Assembly (NCBI GenBank): GCA_021163945.1
Contig: JAGGTC010000178.1
Coordinates: 1 to 23,456 of the forward strand
Source: Deltaproteobacteria bacterium
GTDB lineage: Bacteria > Desulfobacterota > Desulfofervidia > Desulfofervidales > DG-60
Length of the DNA stretch: 23,456 nucleotides
Direction: 5' to 3'
Shown here one piece after another: positions 1 to 6,994 of the stretch (position 1 is the first letter of the stretch; each line of letters opens with the position of its first letter). Both the position numbers and the translations under genes were made by a program. The notes under the pieces are model-generated. The model did no database searches. It was not told the origin of the DNA and saw only the letters and a program-made list of their open reading frames with translations.

Positions 1-2
1 TA

Positions 3-1172
3 TTAAACATTGGGGAAAATACTAATCTATCAAAGCTTTCCCTATACAACTTTATCTCAGAATTTAAGCCAAGATTGGTGGGCATCTCCACCTATCAGAG
101 GAATATTCTCTATGTAATTGCTATCTCAAAATTTATAAAGGCAATAGATAAGGAGACAAAGATTGTCTTAGGGGGCCCACAAACCACATTCATGCCTGCC
201 ATCGCCCTAAAATATATGCCTGTAGACTATATATGCAGGGGCGAAGGGGAGTTTACCGCACTTAGCATTGCCCAGGCCATTGAGGGAGGTGACCCATTCT
301 CAAATATAATGGGGGCCACCTATAAGGCAGATGGGGAGGTCTTTGATGGTAAACCTACAGTCCCCCATGATGATCTGGACCTTTATCCCTCCCCCCACCT
401 GGATGGGATCTTTGACTATAAGAACATAAAAGAGGCCATTCTACTTACATCTAGGGGGTGTCCTTTCAATTGTATCTTTTGTTATACACCCCATGCATCT
501 CACCATAAAATAAGGTTTCATTCTATAGAGAGGGTTATGGAGGAGATAAAGTGGCTGGTAAAAAGGGGCATTAACCGATTCTGGTTTGCTGACCCAAATT
601 TCTCATTTGATATAGGCAGGGTCCATAGTTTATTAGACAAAATTATTGAGAGTAACCTCAAAATCCATATGTGGATTGAGACGAGGGCTGATCTTATGGA
701 TAAGGAGTTGGCAAAAAAGATGAAAATGGCCGGAGTGCATACAGTTGCCTATGGTCTGGAATCTGCATCTGAGAGGGTACTGAAGATCATAAATAAAGGG
801 ATCTCCCTTAAGAGGCTTGAAGAGGCCATCTACTTGACACAGAGATATGGTATGGATGTTGAGCTCTTCTCGCTCTTTGGCCTACCCGGGGAGACAATGG
901 AAGATGCACTAAAGACTATAATGTTTGTAGAGGGACACGGTGTAAAGATAAAGGGAAATTCAAATGCACAGCAGATGCAACTCTATTTTGGCTCTACCAT
1001 TACAAGAAACTACTCTAAATATGGCATCCGCCCCCTAAAAGAAAGACGCCCCCCCTACCTATCCATTGGGGATAGATATGAGACAGAGACCATGTCTTAT
1101 AAGGAGATCTTAAAGATAAAGGCCATCTGGAGAAAACGCTCTCTGGATAAGGGCAAGAGGATTGTCTCATGA
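3..1172 (+). CDS. B12-binding domain radical SAM protein (5' end outside window)
   Basis: This is a cobalamin-binding radical SAM enzyme whose substrate cannot be read from the sequence. The frame is open from the window edge, so the gene begins upstream; a TTG at 75 is internal to the B12-binding fold. The visible N-terminal part keeps the second half of that fold: a VGIS strand, then a VLGGP loop, then an RGEGE motif. Counting from the TTG codon, the radical SAM CX3CX2C cluster motif is C129, C133, C136 (GCPFNCIFC), and an FGLPGET segment follows near residue 287, typical of this superfamily. No C-terminal SPASM cysteines are seen in this protein. It ends in an ATGA overlap with the next gene, which does carry a SPASM-like motif. 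Family members include methyltransferases and ring-forming enzymes, so the class is sure but the reaction is unknown. Confidence 0.92.
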   Translation, partial: LNIGENTNLSKLSLYNFISEFKPRLVGISTYQRNILYVIAISKFIKAIDKETKIVLGGPQTTFMPAIALKYMPVDYICRGEGEFTALSIAQAIEGGDPFSNIMGATYKADGEVFDGKPTVPHDDLDLYPSPHLDGIFDYKNIKEAILLTSRGCPFNCIFCYTPHASHHKIRFHSIERVMEEIKWLVKRGINRFWFADPNFSFDIGRVHSLLDKIIESNLKIHMWIETRADLMDKELAKKMKMAGVHTVAYGLESASERVLKIINKGISLKRLEEAIYLTQRYGMDVELFSLFGLPGETMEDALKTIMFVEGHGVKIKGNSNAQQMQLYFGSTITRNYSKYGIRPLKERRPPYLSIGDRYETETMSYKEILKIKAIWRKRSLDKGKRIVS

Positions 1173-2545
1173 TAAGTGCAGTTTACGTTATATTGGACAA
1201 AGAAAATCCCAACAGCCTTATAGAAGACATTAAAGGTCTTTTTCCAAGGCTAAAGCTCTTTTCAGAGATATTTTTATTGAGCAATGACCTTGTCTCTGAT
1301 TTTGAGAAGGTCTTTTTGATTACCAAACAACTTTCAATCTTTTTAAAAGAATATGATTTTTGTAGGGTAAATCTCAATATTGTCCATCCATTTTTTAAAG
1401 AGATAAAACAATATTATCTTAAACTAAATACTATAATCGAGCCATTCAATATAGAAGGTTACATCCATCAAGGTACACCACGCCTTATTTTATTGCCAAT
1501 TATTATTGTAGATAAAGAGACCCCTGAATTGGCAAATATTCTTTATTTTTTAGAGGAAAGTTTCATGATGCCAGGGATTTATACAAAGTCCTCTACCTTC
1601 CGCGATAGGGTAGAAAGGGTGTTTATAGAGCCAGATTCTGCAGGAGAGATATTAGATACATTTGCATATTATCACATATTCAATGACATGCTGGATAAAG
1701 TAGACTTTCTAGATGACCGCATTATAGGTGACTGTGGCTCAAACTTGATAATAGGAAGGGATGGCAAGGTTTATCCCTGCTTTAGGGCCTATCAGCTTGG
1801 TTTATTTAAAAAATGTAACTGTCCTGATTGTAAATACAATGTACTTAAGTGCCTAAAAGACCACCCTCTTTCAAAAGAGGCAGATACAGGAAGCCTGCAC
1901 GTGCGGATGGCATTTGCCCACTTAGAGAGTAATAATTTTTCTTATGCATTAAGGCACCTTAGAGAGGCACTTTATCTTTGCAAAGAGGATGAGAGACCAA
2001 ATCTCTATTTTTACATTGGGCTTTGTCAGGCAAATCTAAATAGATACCATGATGCTATAGAGATGTTCAAAAAATCACCCAAAGACTACAATACTGCCTT
2101 TTATCTTGGCTTTTGCTATTTAAATAATGGGGACTGTGAGACTGCCATTAAACACTTTAAGGATGCCTTAAAGCTTGATCCAAGAGGAGAAGATAGGGGC
2201 CGCATCCTTTTTTATCTAGGACTTTGCTATAAGAATTTAGGTAATTATGTAAGGGCCATTGAGGTACTTAATCGGGCAAGGGCGTTTAATGATGGTGTTG
2301 AGATAAATAACCTTTTAGGGATATGTCACTTTAAATCAAGGGACTATGAGAATGCCTTAGGATTTTTTAAAAATGTCATTAGTTTAGACCCATCTTCTGC
2401 TATTGATTATGCAAATATATGCATTTGTTTAAAGGCCCTAGGGAGGCGGGAGGATGCTATAAAGTACTGTGAGAAGTCCTTAAGTCTAGACCCTACTATT
2501 GATTTTGCAAAAGAGGCCCTAAAGGAACTAAAAAGTGGAAATTAA
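1169..2545 (+). CDS. SPASM-like cysteine domain / TPR protein without radical SAM core
   Basis: A 458-residue protein that I do not recognise as a named family. Residues 1-185 are a globular region with alternating hydrophobic stretches and no CX3CX2C. At 189-204 there is an exact CX9GX4C pattern (C189, G199, C204, around DGKVYPC), followed by C216, C218, C221 and C228. This resembles the auxiliary-cluster (SPASM/Twitch) domain normally found at the C-terminus of radical SAM peptide-modifying enzymes. Residues about 244-450 form roughly six tetratricopeptide repeats, a protein-binding scaffold. The ATG lies in an ATGA overlap with the upstream B12 radical SAM gene, with AGAGG eight bases before it, so the two products are probably made together. 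I infer a partner subunit binding an Fe-S cluster or metal; a degenerate radical SAM barrel in the N-terminal part is an alternative. Confidence 0.8.
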   Translation: MISAVYVILDKENPNSLIEDIKGLFPRLKLFSEIFLLSNDLVSDFEKVFLITKQLSIFLKEYDFCRVNLNIVHPFFKEIKQYYLKLNTIIEPFNIEGYIHQGTPRLILLPIIIVDKETPELANILYFLEESFMMPGIYTKSSTFRDRVERVFIEPDSAGEILDTFAYYHIFNDMLDKVDFLDDRIIGDCGSNLIIGRDGKVYPCFRAYQLGLFKKCNCPDCKYNVLKCLKDHPLSKEADTGSLHVRMAFAHLESNNFSYALRHLREALYLCKEDERPNLYFYIGLCQANLNRYHDAIEMFKKSPKDYNTAFYLGFCYLNNGDCETAIKHFKDALKLDPRGEDRGRILFYLGLCYKNLGNYVRAIEVLNRARAFNDGVEINNLLGICHFKSRDYENALGFFKNVISLDPSSAIDYANICICLKALGRREDAIKYCEKSLSLDPTIDFAKEALKELKSGN

Positions 2546-3386
2546 ATCAATCTTTGGCAAAAAGATTCACTTGGTACTATTCATAGTAACCTTTCTTACC
2601 ACTACGGCCGCAGGTGCCATTCAATCAGGCCATAATCCTCTAAAATCTCTTGGCTCCTTTGCCAAGGGCCTTCCGTTTTCTATTACCCTTATGGGTATCC
2701 TCTTGGCCCATGAACTTGGCCACTATTTTATGTCTAGATACCACAGGGTATTGGTAACGCTCCCCTACTTTATCCCAGCCCCCTCACTCATTGGTACCTT
2801 TGGTGCATTTATCAAAATAAAGTCCCCTATGCCAAATAAAAAGGTGTTATTTGATATAGGGATTGCTGGCCCACTCTCAGGGATGGTCATCTGCCTACCT
2901 GTCCTTGTATTTGGCCTGCTCCACTCCCGTGTTGAGAATATCCCAATCCCTAAAGGTGGAATCAGCTTAGGGAGCTCTCTGATATTGGAGTTACTTACCA
3001 GGATTATCTGGGGGGACCTCCCAAAGGATACCCAAATCATTTTGCACCCTATAGCCTTTGCTGGCTGGATCGGGCTATTTGTCACAGCCCTAAACCTTAT
3101 GCCCATTGGTCAACTAGATGGGGGGCACGTGGCCTATGCATTCTTGGGAGAGAGGTTTCATGCAATAATTTCACGCCTATTGCTGGCACTCCTTGTTGTC
3201 TTAGGGGTTTTTGCCTGGGAGGGGTGGTTTATATGGGCCCTGCTTTTATTTTTCCTTGGCCTACGTCATCCTAGCCCTATAAATCCATTTATAGACCTAG
3301 ATAGAAAGAGAAAGGTTATAGGCGTCCTTGGGTTGATTATATTTATCTCCACATTTATGCCCATGCCCTTTGGATATGTTAAATAA
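2535..3386 (+). CDS. site-2 protease family membrane metalloprotease (M50)
   Basis: A polytopic intramembrane zinc protease of 283 residues. The zinc-binding HELGH motif is at H59-E60-L61-G62-H63 inside a membrane segment. The third ligand motif is N187-LMP-IGQL-D195-GGH, also in a hydrophobic stretch. The block between them (GTFGAFIKIKSPMPNKK, then FDIGIAGPLSG) resembles the S2P/EGY-like branch that lacks PDZ domains. I count about six or seven hydrophobic segments. The start is GTG at 2535, eight bases after an AAAGGA ribosome-binding site, and overlaps the TPR gene by 11 bases, so it is the third member of a coupled unit. S2Ps cleave transmembrane substrates such as anti-sigma factors or signal peptides; the substrate here is unknown. 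The stop is only two bases from the stop of the convergent gene. Confidence 0.9.
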   Translation: MEIKSIFGKKIHLVLFIVTFLTTTAAGAIQSGHNPLKSLGSFAKGLPFSITLMGILLAHELGHYFMSRYHRVLVTLPYFIPAPSLIGTFGAFIKIKSPMPNKKVLFDIGIAGPLSGMVICLPVLVFGLLHSRVENIPIPKGGISLGSSLILELLTRIIWGDLPKDTQIILHPIAFAGWIGLFVTALNLMPIGQLDGGHVAYAFLGERFHAIISRLLLALLVVLGVFAWEGWFIWALLLFFLGLRHPSPINPFIDLDRKRKVIGVLGLIIFISTFMPMPFGYVK

Positions 3387-3388
3387 AA

Positions 3389-4027
3389 CTATATCACTAC
3401 GGCTGTTATTATGGCCAGAGTGGCCTTTATCTCCTCATCAATTTTAATCCTTGGTCTTTTTGAGAAAAAGGTGGCCAGATCCAAATAGGAGATAAATGTC
3501 CTTCCATCTTTACTCTCTATCCTCCAATACCTCCTCTTGTCTTGTTTTACCCTCCTTTTCCTCTCCCTTATCATCTCCTCTATATTGGCCTCTCTTAGGC
3601 AAGTATAGGCAAAATTTGTTGACCAACTATAAAAATCTATCACGGTATAATCTGCTATCCTAAGGTGGAGCCTCAAATCCTTTTCATTCAATTCCCTTTC
3701 AATCTTGACCTCATCAATGGCAAATGGCTTTAGGTCTTCATAGTCCTTTAAAAATGTAATGATTGGGCTTACATAACAGGATGCCAAGACAATAGACTCC
3801 AAGGCCAGACTCTTAAAATCTAGGACAAATTTCTCTATTACCTCAGATGGGTATATAAGCTTTATAAATGGCCTTTTTTGCTCAATATCTATACTTGGTG
3901 GTATACCAAGGTTTCTGTATCTAAATCTCTTTGAGATAAACTTAAGCCTCTCCTCTGTTATTTCCCTGATGTATAAAACACCTCTAAGATTCTTTATAAT
4001 CCATGCTATTTCTGAAAGAAGTTTCAT
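3389..4027 (-). CDS. conserved-looking hypothetical protein, 212 aa
   Basis: I do not recognise this protein. It has 212 residues, no signal peptide, no cysteine cluster and no nucleotide-binding motif. It alternates charged and hydrophobic stretches and contains a strongly basic segment near residues 153-168 (RERKRRVKQDKRRYWR). It ends in a short hydrophobic tail (LAIITAVVI) that seems too short for a membrane anchor. Its ATG overlaps the stop of the cobalamin adenosyltransferase gene by one base (TAATG), so it is probably translated by re-initiation as the last gene of the cvpA-mazG-fxsA-cobO unit. Codon use matches the neighbours and the whole frame is intact, which supports a real gene. 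A link to cobalamin is suggested only by position. Confidence 0.75.
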   Translation of the reverse strand: MKLLSEIAWIIKNLRGVLYIREITEERLKFISKRFRYRNLGIPPSIDIEQKRPFIKLIYPSEVIEKFVLDFKSLALESIVLASCYVSPIITFLKDYEDLKPFAIDEVKIERELNEKDLRLHLRIADYTVIDFYSWSTNFAYTCLREANIEEMIRERKRRVKQDKRRYWRIESKDGRTFISYLDLATFFSKRPRIKIDEEIKATLAIITAVVI

Positions 4028-4551
4028 TAATACTCTATACCCCTCCTACCTGTTATCCCCTTTTTATAATAGTGTTTTATCTCCTTCATCTCTGTAACCA
4101 AATCAGCTATCTCTATCAGCCTCCTATGGGCATAGCGTCCAGTGATGACCAACTCTAAGGGAGGGGGTTTGATTAATACTACCTCAAGTAATGCCTCTAT
4201 AGGAAATAGATTGAGGTGGACTGCTACACTTGCCTCATCTAGGATTACCAGTTTGTATTTATTAGATAAGATGGCCCTTTTGGAGTCCTCTAGGCCATCT
4301 CTTGCCAATTTTATGTCTATAGGGCTGACCTCCTTCAAGAGGCCTTTCCTTCCATAGGCCTTGATAGTGATTAAATCTTTAAACCTAGACAATGCCTTAT
4401 ACTCACTAGAGGTCTTAGCCTTTAAAAACTGGCCAATAAATACGTTAAATCCAGCACCTGCTGCCCTTAAGGCAAGCCCAAGGGCTGCAGTTGTCTTCCC
4501 CTTCCCATCCCCTGTATAGACCTGTATATAACCCCGCTCAATAGATTTCAA
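4027..4551 (-). CDS. cobO: cob(I)alamin adenosyltransferase, CobO/BtuR type
   Basis: Transfers the adenosyl group of ATP to cob(I)alamin or corrinoid precursors to make adenosylcobalamin in the cytoplasm. The 174-residue length fits the CobO family. The P-loop is G14-DGKGKTT21, close to the N-terminus as usual. The VILDEA segment in the middle supplies the Walker B-like acidic residues, and the GRRGIEY end matches the family's conserved C-terminus (ARKGIEY in many members). The start is TTG at 4551, overlapping the 3' end of fxsA by 14 bases; no strong ribosome-binding site is visible, so coupling to fxsA translation is likely. The product could support B12 enzymes such as the radical SAM protein at the left edge, although B12 radical SAM enzymes do not always need the adenosyl form. 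Confidence 0.93.
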   Translation of the reverse strand: MKSIERGYIQVYTGDGKGKTTAALGLALRAAGAGFNVFIGQFLKAKTSSEYKALSRFKDLITIKAYGRKGLLKEVSPIDIKLARDGLEDSKRAILSNKYKLVILDEASVAVHLNLFPIEALLEVVLIKPPPLELVITGRYAHRRLIEIADLVTEMKEIKHYYKKGITGRRGIEY

Positions 4552-4915
4552 ATTTCAATCTCTGCCTAAAGTATTTTTTTAACTTTTCCCTAAGCCAGTA
4601 TCTAGGAAATGGCAATATGCACAGAAAACCTAGTGCATCTGTAAGAAAACCCGGTGTTAATAAAAGGATGCCGCCTACAAGGACAAGTAGCCCTTCTAAT
4701 AGCTCATCACTTGGCAACCGCCCTTGTTGAAGCTCAAATTGGATCCTGTTTAAGATGTTTAGGCCCTGCGTTTGGGCCAAATATGCCCCAACCACGGCTG
4801 TAAATAGGATAAAGAAGATGGTAGTAATTACGCCTAAATACCTCCCAACCTCTATAATCAATGCCAGTTCTAATAAGGTAACTGTAGTAAAGAGGAGAAA
4901 AATCCTAAAGAACAT
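4538..4915 (-). CDS. fxsA: FxsA family membrane protein
   Basis: A small inner-membrane protein of about 125 residues. It begins with a membrane hairpin: two hydrophobic segments separated by IIEVGRYLG, then TAVVGAYLAQTQG. A further hydrophobic segment runs through LLEGLLVLVGGILLLTPGFLTDALG, which is the FxsA signature region, followed by a basic tail. FxsA in E. coli suppresses exclusion of phage T7 by the F plasmid when overproduced; its normal role is not settled. The ATG at 4915 is preferred over a TTG one codon earlier because AAAGGA lies six bases before the ATG and the ATG overlaps the mazG stop by one base (TGATG). It sits between mazG and cobO in one overlapping unit. Confidence 0.88.
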   Translation of the reverse strand: MFFRIFLLFTTVTLLELALIIEVGRYLGVITTIFFILFTAVVGAYLAQTQGLNILNRIQFELQQGRLPSDELLEGLLVLVGGILLLTPGFLTDALGFLCILPFPRYWLREKLKKYFRQRLKFEIY

Positions 4916-5676
4916 CAAATATCCTTTGCCCTCTCCCAGAGGGCATCCATCTCTTTTAAAGACGTCTCCTCCAGATCTCTACCTTTTTCCCTTAATCTCT
5001 TTTCTATAAATTGAAAACGATCTTTAAATTTATAGACAGTCTTTCTCAGTGCCTCCTCTGGCTGGATATTTAAAAGGCGGGCCAAATTGACACAGGAAAA
5101 CAATATATCCCCTAATTCTTCTTCTATCCTATCCCTATTTTCCTGCTTAAGTGCCCTCTTAAACTCCTCTACCTCCTCCTCTAGCTTTAAAATTACATCC
5201 TCAGCCCTTTGCCAATCAAAGCCTACCGTTGCTGCCCTACTGCCTACCTTATAGGCCAACATCAGTGCTGGCAATGCCTTTGGAATCCCATCTAAAATGG
5301 ATGATTGCAGTTTCTCCTCTGATTTTATCTTCTGCCATCTGACCCTGATCTCCCTTTCATCCCTTACCTTGACACCCCCAAACACATGGGGGTGACGTCT
5401 AATCATCTTCTCTTCCACAGTATCTATAACGTTTTTAAGGTCAAATTTCCCTACCTCTTCATAGAGATAGGCCAAAAATACAATGAGGAATAACAGATCC
5501 CCCAACTCCTCCTTTATGGCCTGATGACTGCCCCTCTCTATTGCATCTACAAGTTCATAGGCCTCTTCTAACAAATAGTTTTTGATGGTCTTTGGGGTCT
5601 GTCTCTTGTCCCAAGGGCAGCCATTTTCTCCCCTCAAGGCCTCAACGATATGTTTTATCCTCTCTATTTTGTCCAT
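4915..5676 (-). CDS. mazG: nucleoside triphosphate pyrophosphohydrolase MazG
   Basis: Hydrolyses NTPs and dNTPs to monophosphates and pyrophosphate, acting as a house-cleaning enzyme and lowering the stringent-response nucleotide pool in E. coli. The 253-residue protein has the usual tandem MazG domains. The first has EEAYE (E37, E38, E41) and EELGD (E57, D60); the second has LEEEVEE near 165-171 and EEELGD (E187, D190). These are the Mg-binding ExxE and ExxD motifs. The RRHPHVFG segment between the domains is also typical. I chose the ATG at 5676 rather than the upstream GTG at 5706 because AGGAAGG sits seven bases before it. It overlaps cvpA by 13 bases. A cvpA-mazG neighbourhood is seen in several Desulfobacterota. 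Confidence 0.95.
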   Translation of the reverse strand: MDKIERIKHIVEALRGENGCPWDKRQTPKTIKNYLLEEAYELVDAIERGSHQAIKEELGDLLFLIVFLAYLYEEVGKFDLKNVIDTVEEKMIRRHPHVFGGVKVRDEREIRVRWQKIKSEEKLQSSILDGIPKALPALMLAYKVGSRAATVGFDWQRAEDVILKLEEEVEEFKRALKQENRDRIEEELGDILFSCVNLARLLNIQPEEALRKTVYKFKDRFQFIEKRLREKGRDLEETSLKEMDALWERAKDI

Positions 5677-6140
5677 TTGCCGACCTTCCTTTCTGCCATC
5701 ATCCACTTAGAGACACTATTTAGATAGGGATAGGTAATTGATTCCTTTTTCCACTTATTAGGAATAGGATGAAGGGCATTTATTAATACCAAGATGATAC
5801 AGGCAATGATTATGGCCTTAGCCGCCCCCAAAAATGCCCCCAAGAGGTGGTCTATCCAACCAAGGAGGGATGATTTTAGTAGAATACTTATTAAAATGCC
5901 TACTAAATAGGCAAAGATCATAGTGACTATTAAGATCATAAAAAAGGCCAGGAGGTAGGAGAGGGATGGGGGAAGCCAGTGTTTAAGATAGGGGACAACG
6001 AGGTAGGCATAATGACCAGCTAGCCAAAATCCCCCTCCTAGTCCCAGAAAAAAGGCCACTCCCCTTACAAACCCCTTTATGGTGTTAGAGATTACAAAAA
6101 TTACCATCAGGATAAAGAACAGGATATCTATTATGTTCAC
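5664..6140 (-). CDS. cvpA: CvpA family membrane protein
   Basis: An inner-membrane protein of about 158 residues with four hydrophobic segments. The N-terminal pattern NIIDILFFILM, then KGFVRG, then FFLGLGGGF is typical of the CvpA/colicin V production family. The second half holds the pair of segments around LLAFFMILIVTMIFAYLVG and LLGAFLGAAKAIIIACIILVL; the GxxLGxxKxxI element between them is characteristic. The role is poorly defined and has been linked to envelope homeostasis. I prefer the GTG at 6140 (giving NIIDIL directly after Met, as in relatives) to a TTG at 6176, which would lie in the putative promoter. Neither start has a clear ribosome-binding site. It is the first gene of the - strand unit running to the hypothetical gene at 3389. 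Confidence 0.87.
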   Translation of the reverse strand: MNIIDILFFILMVIFVISNTIKGFVRGVAFFLGLGGGFWLAGHYAYLVVPYLKHWLPPSLSYLLAFFMILIVTMIFAYLVGILISILLKSSLLGWIDHLLGAFLGAAKAIIIACIILVLINALHPIPNKWKKESITYPYLNSVSKWMMAERKVGKWTK

Positions 6141-6150
6141 AGAACAAAAG

Positions 6151-6181
6151 ATAATAAATTGCAGAAAAAATTGCAAGTCAA
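6151..6181 (-). promoter_or_regulatory. putative sigma70-type promoter of cvpA-mazG-fxsA-cobO
   Basis: On the - strand, TTGACT (6181-6176) is followed after 17 bases by TTTATT (6158-6153), or after 19 bases by TATTAT (6156-6151). Transcription would begin near 6144, only a few bases before the GTG start of cvpA. Its -35 element overlaps that of the divergent promoter by one base (6176). This is a consensus-only call. Confidence 0.4.
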
Positions 6182-6199
6182 ATAGATATGTGCTATCTT
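6171..6199 (+). promoter_or_regulatory. putative extended -10 promoter of the inositol monophosphatase gene
   Basis: TTGCAA (6171-6176), a 17-base spacer, and TATCTT (6194-6199) preceded by TGC, which is an extended -10 motif. The predicted transcription start falls about 6206-6208, immediately before the GTG at 6209. If that is right, the ATG at 6188 is not transcribed and the mRNA is leaderless or nearly so. Confidence 0.45.
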
Positions 6200-6208
6200 A
6201 GATCTGCA

Positions 6209-6994
6209 GTGGAGGAATACTACACATTTGCCATAGAAATAGCAAAGAAGGCTGGAGAGATACTTTTGGACCTATATCCAAGGGCCCATGAGATACACTA
6301 CAAGGGGAGCATAAATATTGTGACCGAGGCAGACCTAAAGAGTGAGGGCCTAATAAAGAGGGCCATTAAGGAGAAATATCCAGATCATAATATCTTGGCA
6401 GAGGAATCGGGTCTAGAGGGCAGATATGAAGGATTTAAGTGGATAATTGACCCATTGGATGGGACAACCAATTTTGCACATGGGTTCCCTTGGTTCTGTG
6501 TCTCCATTGCCTTAGAGGTAGATGGAGAAATCTGCTTGGGGGTAGTACACAATCCCATATTTAAGGAGACATTTTCTGCATTAAAGGGAAAGGGGGCATT
6601 TTTGAATGACAGACCTATAAAGGTCTCAAAAAACGAACAGATGCTAAAGGCACTACTTGCTACAGGCTTTCCTTACAATATCCATGAGCAGCCAGAGCCT
6701 GTAGTTAGCCGTTTTAATAAGGTATTAAAATTAGCAAGGGGAATAAGGAGGGCCGGCTCGGCCGCCTTGGACCTCTGCTATGTGGCCTGTGGGAGATTTG
6801 ATGGCTTTTGGGAAGAGAGGCTCTATCCTTGGGATACAGCCGCTGGTCTATTGTTGGTAGAAGAGGCAGGGGGGATGGTCACTGACTTTAAAGGAGACCC
6901 CTACTCCATATATGAAAAGGAGATCCTGGCTACAAATGGCCTCATACACAAGGCTATGATAGATATACTTAAGATCAGAGATTTGCAGACTTGA
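6209..6994 (+). CDS. suhB: inositol monophosphatase family protein
   Basis: A Mg-dependent phosphatase of the inositol monophosphatase/SuhB/FBPase-like family; natural substrates may be inositol-1-phosphate, fructose-1,6-bisphosphate or similar. Numbering from the GTG at 6209, the metal ligands are E65-E66 (AEESG), D81-x-L-D84-GTT (IDPLDGTTNFAHGFP) and D209 (PWDTAAG), all intact. Length is about 261 residues, normal for the family. The GTG start gives EEYYTFAIEIAKKAGEIL at the N-terminus, matching where relatives begin, and fits the predicted promoter; an in-frame ATG at 6188 adds seven residues and is the alternative. The gene is a lone + strand gene between two - strand groups, and its last 20 bases overlap the 3' end of prfA on the other strand. 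The symbol suhB reflects family only. Confidence 0.9.
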   Translation: MEEYYTFAIEIAKKAGEILLDLYPRAHEIHYKGSINIVTEADLKSEGLIKRAIKEKYPDHNILAEESGLEGRYEGFKWIIDPLDGTTNFAHGFPWFCVSIALEVDGEICLGVVHNPIFKETFSALKGKGAFLNDRPIKVSKNEQMLKALLATGFPYNIHEQPEPVVSRFNKVLKLARGIRRAGSAALDLCYVACGRFDGFWEERLYPWDTAAGLLLVEEAGGMVTDFKGDPYSIYEKEILATNGLIHKAMIDILKIRDLQT

